The notes under the pieces were generated by a model. The model had not been told where the DNA came from. It made no database searches and saw only the letters and a list, made by a program, of their open reading frames with translations. A stretch of DNA of 64,000 nt from Ectocarpus siliculosus (Eukaryota > Sar > Phaeophyceae > Ectocarpales > Ectocarpaceae). Made by a program: the position numbers and the translations under genes. Below, piece by piece: positions 22,182 to 33,076 of this stretch; within the stretch, counting starts at the first letter, position 1; each line of letters opens with the position of its first letter. The stretch is from the NCBI GenBank assembly GCA_000310025.1, contig FN648564.1, positions 505,916 through 569,915 on the forward strand. Reading direction: 5' to 3'.

Positions 22182-25100
22182 TCATCTTGGGGTAACGAGG
22201 GCTGGTCTACGCAGCCCGAAGAACGACGCCGGGCCGAGCTCCGGCTCATTCACCCCCTCCCCCCCGGCCGTGGCCGTTGTTGCAGGCCGCGAAGACCCCA
22301 GGGCGCCTCTACCGCCGCTACCGCTTGCCCCACCGGCAACTGGAGAAGGCAACGGCAACAGCGACGAGGAAGAATGCGGCGAGGCGCGGGGCGACGACGG
22401 GGATCCGGAGGAAAGAAGTCCGGAACGTTGTTGCCGCTGTCGGTGTTCTTGTTCCCCGCTCCCCGGTCTGATCGCGGTGAAGCGCCACCCAAGGTGTTCG
22501 TTGCAAAACGCGCAGTAAACGCACGTCCAGGCGTAACCGGGGAACCACGAGTGCTGTGCCCGGCGGGGGGGGGGGGAGCAGACAAGATGGAGACGGTGTG
22601 GGTGGGTGGGTGGTGTCGGCAAATCACAACATTGTGGCAAACTCAGTGGGGAGAGGCGGGCGAAAAAAACTCTGAACGTCGTGGGCAGGTAAACAAAGGG
22701 GGCGTGTGTGTGAGAGGCACGACCTTGCATAGGTAACAAACATGTCATCATGGAGGCGTCGCCAAATAGTCCCAGTTGCGCGAGGGGCTGTATCACGCGA
22801 GACATCGCCCTCACGGTTCAAGAGAGTGTGTGGGTGAGCGGGGTGTAATGCGATGGATGGTGTTGCTGACAAGCATTGCATGCTCTGCGTACAGCAGTAC
22901 TACAAGACTCTCCCGCGCGTCCTTGAATCGCTCGCGTAAAGCACCGACACCACCTCTACACCCAGCCAAACAGACGGACTGCGCGGAACGGGAAGCAGAT
23001 GCAACAAACGACATCGCAATCATCCGAGTTCTCAACCTTTCCCCCAACGCAAACAGCGTCGCTGTGAATCGAACGGTATCCACGCATGTAGACACAGAGC
23101 TGCCCGCTCATCTACCCCGATTTCGGGTGTGTTGCGATACCGTCTTTGTCACATCGCTTTTCTTGGTGCTCACGGACTTCCAGCTCAAAGTCTCGACAAC
23201 CCGGATCTAGCCACGTTGCTGCGCATTGTTTTTTCCCTACATACCTCCGTCCCGTGTCCACGGGTAGACCAGCGCAGAACGCTGAGGTATATAGTCAGTA
23301 GACGCCACCGCGGTCCCATGTGTCAAGGCCGTATCAGCAGCAACGACAACAGCAGCAGTAACAACAACAATACCCACAACGTCAAAAACACAAACACCAC
23401 TACCACCACCCATAACAGCAACAAAAAGATACCATCGCCGTACAACAGCCTCCGCTCACCTCTTCTTCCGGGGTGCCCACCAGGACGAGGTTCCGGGCGT
23501 CGCGCACGGTAACCGTCTTCGCAGGAGTTTTCCCAGCCATTTTTTCGCGATTCGTTTTTAATGCAAGGGGGGATTGATTGAAAAAAGGGTTGGCGAGAAA
23601 CATGAGTCGCAGATCGATCGGCTCAAAGGTGCAGAAAAACAAATCGAGATGAGACAAGGCGCGCTTCCTGGCAGCGGTATTCGCCGAACGCATTCATCCA
23701 TCGAAAGGCGTTGATTCATCGCCGCAAGCCACGCACGGCCGGGAGGGCAAAGAACAATCCCGACTCCCAATACCAAACAAACGAACCCTGCCTGGCCGTG
23801 TAACGCTCAGGCCATGCGAAAAAACATTTGTTACCCGCATACTCGTGCCCCAGTAATCGGAGGTGAACCAATTCACCACACGCCGCATTGCACAACACAC
23901 TGCGATACACATGCACACACACACCGCTGAGCATGACGTCTTTTCATTGGTCAGCCGGTTAGCGCGGTCGATGAGAAGAACAACATTAACACCTGGTGGA
24001 CGTAGCCCGTCGGGTTCACGTACGCGCCTACCACGCCTTCTGCCCCGGGGAGCGTGAAAACATCCCCCTCCCACGCGACGCCTCTATCGCAGCTCGCGCA
24101 GCACAGCTCTCTTCGCCGGCTCTGCTCCAGATGCTTTATTTCCAGCCTGTTGGGGTCGAGCGCGACGAGCAAAAAAACAACAAACATCCCCGGATCCGCT
24201 CTAAACAGTGCCATGGACGTAAGGGCACACCACCAAACGCAGCAATGACAACAACAGGCTCCGGTACTCCCATCACCATCACAACAACAGTGCCGACAAC
24301 AACCATAATAACCCTACCAACAACAGCAACGGGTTTGGCAGCAACAAACGACTTCATCAAGGAACACAACGACAACAGCAGCAACATCATCGCCATCAGC
24401 AGCAACACCAACACCAACCACCGCAGAGCCGTAGCAACAAAAGCAACTTGTTCGGCCGCTACCCTCAAGCAGGGTGTGCGGCCACAACACGGAACAGTTC
24501 CACACTTCCCCCGTGGTCTGCTGCACTTTCCACTTACAGCACGCCCAAAAACAACTCTACTATTCGTCGGAAGCCGAGCGTTCAACCGCTCATAGCCCCC
24601 ATCAAACCCCGTCGCCTTTGTCTGCTCCTAGTTGCATCTACGGCGAGCAAAAGCCTTCTACTTCTTTGCCCGAGTCAGCGCCGGGGGGGGGGCTCCGCAC
24701 CTGAGCCGCATGACGACCGAATCCAGCATGAGCAGCTCTTGCCTCGCGTCGTCGTCCAGAGGGAGGTTGGCGGCCAGCCAGAAGGAAAACAGCGTCGGGT
24801 CTAGCTTCCCTCTCCGCCGCGGCATCCCCTCCTCCTCGTCCTCGCTACTATCGCCACCACCACCACCACCACCACCACTACCCCCACCCCCCTGTGATAC
24901 CCCTCCTTCGTCTCTTGCTGCAGAAGAAACGTCGACACCCCCGTCGCCTCCTCCTCCTACGTTCCCACTAACCCCCTCGCCCCCGTTCCTTGCCCCCTCC
25001 TCCTCAACCTGCGGTGCCCCCGAAGGAGCGCCGTGCGGAAGAGGCTCCCTCTGCTCGCGCAGGAGGGACGCCGCCCGCGCCGCAAGGACTGCCGGAGAGT

Positions 25101-27125
25101 TGGCGACGACGGCAAAGCGCGGGACCGCCATCGGCCAGTGGTTTCCGCCGTCGCGGCGGCGTCGGCGGCCTCGGCGATCGGTGCCGGGGAACTCGCGGAA
25201 CGCGCGGGGGACCGGGGGCCGGAACGTTCCGGGGCAATGGTCCGGGCAGATGACCACCTTCCAGTAGAGCACGCCCCGCCTTCAAGCGATTTGTTGTCGC
25301 GTTGGTGTTGTTGTTGTTTGTTTTTGAAAAAAAAAGGGAAATTTCCGCCGCGGGGATGTGGCCGAACGTGATGTGAGTGTGCGATTAAACGAAACGAGTG
25401 GGGATTCAACGAAACGAGTGGGGGGGCGTGGGGGGCACGCGAATTCTGTCCCAATCATGGGAAGGTGGGTTTTCGGACAACAGGGCAAGGGCACTAAAGC
25501 TGTGAAGGTTGAGGTTTCTTCCTGCGAGAGACCGGGCTGTGCAGAAACATGTGGCCTATCTTGCTCTCAAGTTCTCTCTCTTGTCGCCGCCACTATGAAA
25601 GGAATAATCTGTGTAGCTCGTTCGACAAGGGTTCTTACTCGGTTCATCACCTAGGACATTTAGCACCGGTGTTTGTTCGACACCCGGCTAAAACTGTACT
25701 GTAACACACACGCCACTGAAAACAAGCACTGTCATCGGGCTGGTTTGGAGGCCACCCGGCACCTTTTCGCTGGATGGCTTCGGGTAACGTGACAAAACGA
25801 CTGCTACACACACGTCTGTCAGCGTCAAGTCTTGAAAGCTACCTCCAGCCCAGGTCCTCCACCAGCCGGAAGCGATGCCGCCCCCTGGCCATCATCGCCA
25901 AGCCCCCGCCGTCTCCGCCTTCACCTCCACCGTCGGCGTCCTCGGCGGAACCGCCATGGCCCGACCGTACCTCGGCGGTCGTTCCAACCGGCGACGCTCC
26001 TACGTGCGGCCTGTTTGAGTTGTGTCAAAAGTGTTGTATTAGAAAATATACGTGCAATCAAAGAGAGAATGCCCTTTCGAAAAATAACCACAAAAGTCGA
26101 AGAGGATGTGTGGAAGTCTTTGCGTGGATTGTGCGTGAATGTGGGGAAACGTAAGAAAGATACGACACGGAAATCACCGCAACGGGAAGGCAGGCGTGCG
26201 TTCGTGCTTGCGTGGTGATGGCGCAGTGTACAATCACAACCGACTGCCATACATAAGGAGAAGCGGTGCTCCAGCCGGACCGCGGTACAATTTGCAACCG
26301 ATGCCGATGACACATACATGAGCGAACGCAGGACGCAATAATAGGATGCTACATAAGGTGTCGTTGTCAGTTGGACAGACGGGAAAATCTGCGGGGCGCG
26401 ACAAAACTCCGAGACAATTTCGACGCTGCAGCAAATTCTCCCATTGCTAGCTAGCACTTGTGCGCCACCACAGCAGTCACTTTGCAGTAACAGCAGTACT
26501 GCTGCTGTAGCCTAAATTGAAGTAGAAGGAACGAGTCAACTCACCCGCCTCTTCTCGAATCGAGCCTGTTAACCACACCGAGATGCCTCGCAGCCTGCTG
26601 CCCCCCACTGCCACCACCACCACCACCGCCACCCGCGCCCGCTCCGCCACCGAGGAAAGACTCCACCAGGTCCGCGTAGGCCGGGTTGTGCAACCTCAGC
26701 GGGAGAGACTCGCCGGGAAACAGCACCACTCCCGGTAGAGCTAGTATCGGGATCTCGACGGTCGAGCCCTCCTCGAGATCTTTCCTCGACAGGGAGGAGG
26801 AGCCAGTGGTGGCCTCTCCGAGATACGCGTGGGTTGCCGGGGTGGGCAAGGGCGCCGGAGGCGGTGGTGGTGGTAGTAGTGGGCTGTCGGCGTTGTTGTT
26901 GATGTCGACGCGGGCGGAGCCGGTGTCGACGGCTGTTGTTGGTGCGGCGGCGACGGCGGCGGCGTTGCTGTTGTGGTTGTTGCCCGTCGCAGGCATTGCT
27001 GGTTCAGGTGTCATCTGTCGCTGTTGCTGCTGCTGCTGCTGCTGCTGGTGATCTTGCTGGTGATGTTGCCCTATGCCACCGAACCAGCCAATCTGTTCCT
27101 CCATACTCCCCTCCCAGTCATCCAT
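22182..27125 (-). CDS. CRBN: Cereblon homologue (LON + CULT), 6 exons, 624 aa
   Basis: Cereblon is the substrate receptor of a CUL4-DDB1 ubiquitin ligase. Exons in transcript order are 27125-26545, 26010-25843, 25279-24701, 24110-23993, 23516-23460 and 22553-22182. Together they make 1,875 nt with compatible phases. The amino terminus (about 1-120) is low-complexity with poly-Gln and Pro runs. The LON N-like domain starts near 125 (VEIPILALPGVVLFPGESLP) and includes VGTTAEVRS and MMARGRHRFRLVEDLGW. The helical stretch ends with AANLPLDDDARQELLMLDSV. The CULT domain has Zn ligands C447/C450 (CCASC) and C515/C518 (CAFC), AYVNPTGYVHQ, and the cage HSWFPGYAW...HLGWRF with H502, W504, W510, W524 and F526, equal to human H378, W380, W386, W400 and F402. 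It is longer than human (442 aa) because of Gly-rich inserts. The start is the first ATG in frame; the exon 4 acceptor could be 24110 or slightly upstream. Confidence 0.93.
26491..26504. repeat. Perfect 14-bp palindrome CAGCAGTACTGCTG
   Basis: This is the longest palindromic form of a short motif (TACAGCAGT/ACTGCTGTA) that recurs across the window. It lies in cereblon intron 1, about 40 bp after the donor on the minus strand. See the finding on the motif family. Confidence 0.6.
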
Positions 27126-27548
27126 CCTCCCTTGGTCTTCGCTCACTGCAACGCGTGCTAAGTGTGCCAAGCTAAAGATGTAGTTGGCGCGGTGGAGTCT
27201 TCCCGCGTTTAGGACGCGTCATACAATATGCCTGCTGCAAAACAGGACAACAGCAGTGCAATATGTTGACCAGCTTGCCCAAAGTGAAGCTCGGAATGGA
27301 GAGGGTGCAGCGGTTTCGCCAGAGCAGTGTATGCTACACACACGGTGCCTACCAGGCAGGCGTGTCGCGTGATTGAGACTGGATAGAGACAGCGAGACGG
27401 CTGAACTACTGCTGTAGCTGGCAGAGCATCCTGCTTTTACAAAAACCGAAAGCGGGGGGAAAATTGGTTCCTCCCCCCTCTCCCCGTTGTCCCAAGTTGT
27501 CCCCAGTGTCACACACTCAAGCACTGCTGCTGCACTGCCGCCGTCGCG

Positions 27549-27698
27549 ATGCTTTCGGCGTTGGATATCCGCTACTTCTCGTGGCCCTACTTCTTCGCCC
27601 TGCTCATCCTGTCGGCTGGGGTAATAGCCCCGTTGGTTGTGATGAAGTCGAGACCCACGGCGTTGTTCCGCACTGGAAGCGGTCGCATTCCGGAGTGA
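27549..27698 (+). CDS. 49-codon ORF or first exon, single-pass membrane peptide, unknown
   Basis: It starts MLSALDIRYFSWPYFFALLI and continues as a hydrophobic stretch (about residues 11-32) followed by a basic, soluble tail ending GSGRIPE. Nearly every codon ends in G or C, which is much stronger bias than in the surroundings and argues for real coding. It could be a complete micro-protein or a first exon spliced before its stop; I could not find a donor that joins it cleanly to later pieces. No family is recognised. Confidence 0.4.
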   Translation: MLSALDIRYFSWPYFFALLILSAGVIAPLVVMKSRPTALFRTGSGRIPE

Positions 27699-28731
27699 TT
27701 GGTTTCGGCATCATGGATAAGAGGGCATTGCGTAGCGCCCCGGGAGCTTCCTGCGGTGCGCGTAAGTAGTGGCTTGACATAGCGCCAAAGCGGGGGGAAG
27801 CAGACAAGCTTGCTGGGACATGTCCGAATCGAATGAGCCTGGTGTTGCTGGTTGGTCTGGTGGCATGACGTGTTGCTGTTGGGCCTCGCTGCAGGCAGTG
27901 CGTGATTGCGCCGCTTATTGCTTGGAGAGATTGTATGCATTGTTGGTGCGAGAGATACTAGAGATGACTGAGGTGTGTTGCCGAGGAGTCTTTTCCGTTT
28001 CTCGCAGCGCGCGAAAGCGTGCCTGTATAGCAGACTTTAGCGTTGGACGTTTGGGTTGCGCGGATAAATGTTTCATAGATCGTGGTGTACTATGTACTGT
28101 ACTGTACTCGCGTGTTGCTGTCTATTACTGTAGTCGTTTTTGTTTTGGATGTGGGAGATGTTCTGGCAAGCGATCGAGTAGGAGCGAGAGGGATGCGGGT
28201 CTGCAGCAGACGGAACAAGAAGGACAACTGCGTGTTGGAGGCTCGCCGGCGGCCACGAGAGGTTACATTATCGCTGAGTGACGAGGATTTACATGACGTC
28301 ATCTGGGGCGTGAAGGGGGCGGGGGGGGAGGGTCTACATATGTAGCCGTCATGTGTATGCATCGCGTGAATATGGAGGCGGCAAGGCGGGTAACGGGGCG
28401 TGAGAGATGCAGGGTTCCTATGTCGGGAGCAACGAAACAGCGGAAAGAGAGGTGAGAGCGACCGTAATGTTCCCCGCCGAGGGGATGTTTGTGTCGTGGT
28501 CGACACAATGCATCACCACATCACTCTTGTCACCGTGGGAACGAACACTAGATTGCTGTTGCTGTTCCCCGCTTTTGTAGTCGAGTCTTTCGTCGGCTCT
28601 CTTCGATCGCGTGCCGGACACACGGCGTTGAGCGGTAAACTTTGCTCCGTCTTTTCGTTGGCTTCTACTGCTGTGCTCTCCGGCCCAGCGTTGACTGACG
28701 TTTTTTATGAAACCGGTTTTACTCTTTTTAG

Positions 28732-28809
28732 AAACTCTTGCTAACGTTGCCGAGACTCTTGCGGAGGCTCGATGCGTGTGCGGCGTTCGTCACGCGGATC
28801 CTGCATTGA
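28732..28809 (+). CDS. Candidate terminal exon of an unknown gene
   Basis: It follows a strong pyrimidine tract and acceptor (TTTACTCTTTTTAG). Frame 1 encodes a Leu/Arg-rich helix (KLLLTLPRLLRRLDACAAF) and stops with TGA after 25 codons. The codon ends are strongly G/C-biased in this frame only. It would be in phase with the RRNKK... piece near 28205-28263 if that ends at its GAG. The link to the ORF at 27549 is unproven. Confidence 0.3.
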   Translation, partial: KLLLTLPRLLRRLDACAAFVTRILH

Positions 28810-28985
28810 GTGAGACAAAACATCGTGCATTTCGAGAGCACCCCAGCATCGCGCTCTTTCATCTGACTGTTAGGCTGCCAGGGTAGGACGATACCCAGCA
28901 GAATGGCCTTCATTGTCGTGCAGTACGTGCCATCTACACGTCTATCTCCGTAGATTTTGGTTCTGCAAACGCACGCTTGAATACG

Positions 28986-31590
28986 ATGTGGCCCACCGTC
29001 GATGAAGGCCTGCCGGAGGTTATTTGCTTCGATTTTGGCGTCCTGTTTGACCCGATTTGTGTTTTTTTTATGCTCTTGTGCCGTTGGGTCAGCCGGACCG
29101 CAGGCAACGAGAGCTCTACCTCGCCCGCCGTATCTGGCGCTTTGCTAGGGTAAAGCTCTCGTTTATCGCGTTACCTTTTCGTACACCCACTGATTTGTGT
29201 TATTTGTCTCTGCCCAAGTTTAACTCCTCTGTTGCCGTTCTGATTCTATTCTTCTTCGCCCCCCGCCCTTCCTCGGCAGCTCCCGCACCCCATGTGAGGG
29301 AACGACAAGCGCTCGTGGAACCTCGCGGATAGCACTCCTCCGCGTTTGTGGAGCTCAAGTTCCTGGATGATGAAGCCCGACTTGTTTTCGTCTTGTTGCT
29401 TTTTTTCTTGCTCTTCTTTCTGGTGTCCATCGGTTTGAGTCTAGACTGCAGGGGGTCGCCAAGTCCGCACCTTGCCGCGTGCTGCACAATTGTTGTCCTA
29501 CTGCAGCATGATTTTTGTGTTTCCACTTGTGTTTCACTTGAGAGTTTTCGATCGTTGCAAGTGTCAGCCGTGTGACCGTTGTGTGTGTGAGTGTTGTGTG
29601 ATGTCAACGGCTTGGCGTATGCGAGACCTTGTCTGGTTTCCTATGCTCCTGCAATGATTCAAGTTGCGCCTTGTGCTGTCCGTGATTGTCCGCATTTCCT
29701 CGCGGGACGTTGCTATTTTTGTGTGTTCTATCGTTGTATCGTGTGGTCCTCCACACTACTCGTTCCGTGGATTATCTGAACAGATTTTGGAGGAACTTGG
29801 AAGAGGCCAGAAGTGTTTTTTTGTGAAGACGAGCAACAACGTAAGAGCTGGACGTCGACAGAGACTGCGGAAAATCTTTGGTATGGGTGGCAAGTAGTGC
29901 TGATTGCCACTTCAACGTAGCCCGTGCGTTGTTTTTTGCCGGGGCTTGCCCAGCAGAGCCCGACCCAACACGCTGACACACACGATTGAGTGGTGAATAC
30001 TACGTTGTACACCCCGGACCTGCTTTGATGCTTGACCGTTGGGATGTGCGAGGCACGTGGCCCCTGCAGCCTCGATCCGATCCTGATCGTTGCGGGTTAA
30101 TTGTGACGAGCAAGTGCATTGTCTTGAGGATTGCCGGGAGGGAAATGCGTAAGGCACACCATTAACCTGGGAAGAAGAGCTTGTAGTCTCGAGACCCTGG
30201 GTCGTGAGCATACCTGCACGGATACCTGTACATTTGTGCTGTGTTTCTGCAAGCGATTCGTTTGGTTCCACCGGATGATTTCGTTTCCAGTTTTCCCTCT
30301 TGGGTGCTGCACATCCGGAAAACCTTCGGATGGCACTACAAACATGGGCGGGTCTTCCTCCCCATCTTTTCATGAGTTTTTTTGTGGACAAACCCGAGCC
30401 CCCTCTTCTTTTGTTCTTGGTGGTACAGTAGCACATGGCGAAAACAACCTCATCCACTCTGCCTCTGTGTTGGGAGTCCATGGCAGACCCACGTGGACCA
30501 CACATCGAAAGAAACTCGTCGTGCTATTGGAGCGTACAGACGTACTGATAAACAATGCACAACTGCAGCAGGTTCTTTGCGCTACTCCTTCTCCCTCTGT
30601 CGACAAAAAGCCACCCACATGCGTCTGTACATGACAAGATGCATGAGTGGTCGCAGCAAAGACGGCTTTCCGTGCGAACCCAGCTCGATTTTTTCTTGTT
30701 GACCCGAAGGATGGCGTTGAGCTTGGCCTTTGTCGACCAAATCTGTTATTTTCTGTTTGAAGCTTCTCTAAAAGGCTAAACGAGTTCGTCGATCGTTCTA
30801 GGTTGTGGGAAAGGTGATCGAACAAGGAGGGCGGCCCCAAAAGGATCCTGTGCAATTGGACCGGTTGCGAGGAAGACGGGTGTCGTAAATTGTGGTTCAA
30901 CACGTCGTCGCGCCTCGCCCTTGGGTTTGAGCCCGTCGAAAAGACATGTCCACATGATCGTATTTCGCTGTTCCTTTGGCGCACAAAGTCGAATGTTCGT
31001 GTTTCTTGAGAAATGCCTCTGTTTTTCTTGCTCCCTCTCGTCGCGTCTGTTCTGCCTCAGCTGGTGCTAGGGATCAGGGAACTCTCATCCCCGCTGAACA
31101 CCAAGCGGAAAAACGAGACACCCAAGCTCGTGTGGACGATGTCGACGATCGGGTCGACTCTCTGGAATCGCTACTTGCTGCCCATTACCGACAGCGAGCA
31201 GGCAAGCGTACACAGCATGTCACCACCACATGATGTTTGGATTGAGAGCACCAGCCGTAACTCGCTTGCGCAACCTTGCTTACCTCATGCACCAGCAAGC
31301 AGGTAATCGTACATACACAGCTTGGCGCCACAAATACAACGTACGAACTGAGAGCACCATCCGTACTCGTTTTGGCAGCTGCATACCGCACGCCGACACT
31401 ATCGCCAGGATCATCATGTCCAATGAACTGCTGTCTTGTTATCGACCGTTCCCAGGGAGAAAGAAGGGTTTCTCACATCGCGGGCGCCACCATCTCTGAC
31501 GTGATTCGACAGCACCCCAACTTGGCATGGCGAAGAGTGGCCACGAAGAGACCCCTAGGCAGTCATCACCCCCATTACTTGGTTTCATAG
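28986..31590 (+). CDS. Multi-exon gene of unknown function (model tentative)
   Basis: Several separated segments have coding bias plus plausible splice sites: 28986-29018 (ATG; MWPTVDEGLPE), 29093-29149 (PDRRQRELYLARRIWRFAR), 29333-29383 (HSSAFVELKFLDDEARL), 29784-29880 (ILEELGRGQKCFFVKTSNNV and a basic end), 31061-31201 (LVLGIRELSSPLNTKRKNET, then WTMSTIGSTLWNRYLLPITD) and 31456-31590 (VSHIAGATISDVIRQHPNLA, stop). Most join in phase 0. The join from 29880 to 31061 does not keep frame, so an exon is missing or a boundary is wrong. 31201 may use a GC donor (CAG|GCAAGC). Alternatively a short secreted protein starts at the ATG at 31013, with the pyrimidine tract read as a signal peptide. I recognise no domain. 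Confidence 0.35.
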
Positions 31591-33076
31591 ACATACACGA
31601 GGAGACACTTCAGTGAGGCGTCTTGTGTCACGCGCGCATGGAGTAGAGTTGTGGTGGTACTGTGGGTTTTGCTCTGTCTCGATGATGTGGATGCAAGGGG
31701 CGGCCGAGGGCACAAATGATCGAAATCAGCGTGGAACAAGGTGGCCCGAGGCCTTCGAAGATCAGAGCTTCGATATTCCAATGCGACAGACACCCACCCT
31801 GACGTCCATTGCCGGGTCAACCCAACGCGACTGACGGAATGTGAGTACGTGGCCTAATCAATCTCCGTTTCGGGCATGCTACAGAACGCGTCTCCGCTAG
31901 TTTTAGAGCCTGGGGGTTACGAAATTCCGGCTCAAGATGAACGAGAAGTTTGACAGCTTCATGATATGAAAATGTGGGAAGGGAAACATCCCGTTCTCAG
32001 ACCTAACGAAGTAGATGCACTGTTGGGTTGATTACCCTACAAAGTCAGTGAGAAGCGAGCCTCGGGGACAAATTAGTTGTTATGTGGCGGTGCCTTCTGT
32101 AGACGTATGATAACGTAGCGTAACGTCAGCATTTTTGTCTTCGAAATCCGCTGCATGCAGTTCCCTGCATCACCCCCCTCGGGACGGTTGAACAGACCGC
32201 GTGTGGCGAGGCCCTTCCATTCCACCCCTGTGAATGTTGGGCTCAGCGATAACTCAAACCAAGACCAAGCATCGAGTGGATGGGGAATACTCCAATCTTT
32301 CGCGGGGTACGTGCGTTTTTTCTAAAAAGATTGAGTCGATTCGTACAGACAGCAACGGCAGCATACTTCCGGGACGGATTTTACAGCACAACCGTTATGT
32401 CGTGCATGGCTGGACAAAACACCAGAGTTTTCAAGTCACCCGCGGAAAGAACGATGTCTGGATGCAGCGCACCCCGACGCAACATGCCGGACAGATGCTC
32501 GAATTGTACAAATACGTTTATTTCCTTTCGCTCGGTGGAAAAAATAGCAATAAACAAGGTGACAGTGTTGTCGACACCATCACCAAGGCTACACTACCGG
32601 TATGGACAAGCACGCCGCCGGTGCTTCAGCCTACCCTGTACAAACGTGGCCTGACCTGCAGCCTGAGTTCTTACGAGAGGGGTGGTACCCTTTTATGCCG
32701 TCATATATGTGCAGCACTGAAGTAGTGAATCCAAGCGTGCTACAGGGTCTCCAAAGAAACACAACCCGAATAAAAATACACTTCAATACACCACACTTTC
32801 AAACGCTAAATTCAAAGTAGCTTACTATAAAATGTAAGGACAACGTGCCTGTGCCGAGACAGCAAAGGCATGGGGATACCAAAACAAGCGCGCCTTTGGC
32901 CGCGCCAAACTTGCCCTTCGCCAACATTTCCCTTCATCAATAAAACGCGCAACAATAGCCTTGAACAGAAATCAGACAAAACCTCCGACCAGAGCAACTA
33001 ATGTTTTTTCGCCGCCGCAGGTCATGGCGGCGGTAGGGGATGCCACGCAGGCCAAACAATGAAAAACGAAGCGCCG
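31591..33076. other. Intergenic, no gene seen
   Basis: No frame here combines length, coding bias and splice signals. A plus frame of 163 codons at 32234-32725 is Thr/Ser-rich, without bias or recognisable motif. The 3' UTR of the LRRC57-like gene presumably lies just left of 33077. Confidence 0.45.

Larger units (their letters stand above)
27126..28985. other. Region upstream of cereblon with scattered coding-like pieces
   Basis: It contains the cereblon 5' flank, a 49-codon ORF at 27549 and a terminal-exon-like piece at 28732-28809 (separate entries). A short plus frame near 28205-28263 (RRNKKDNCVLEARRRPRE) has strong G/C third-position bias and may be an internal exon of the same unknown gene. 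TACTGCTGTA occurs near 27407. Nothing else stands out. Confidence 0.4.

Noticed and set aside
24830-25272. Pro/Ser-rich plus-strand ORFs opposite cereblon
   Set aside because: They are antisense shadows of the Gly/Asp/Glu-rich insert in cereblon exon 3.
30370-30984. 204-codon minus-strand ORF
   Set aside because: Arg/Ser/Pro-rich without codon bias or motif. It lies antisense to the unnamed plus-strand gene region.
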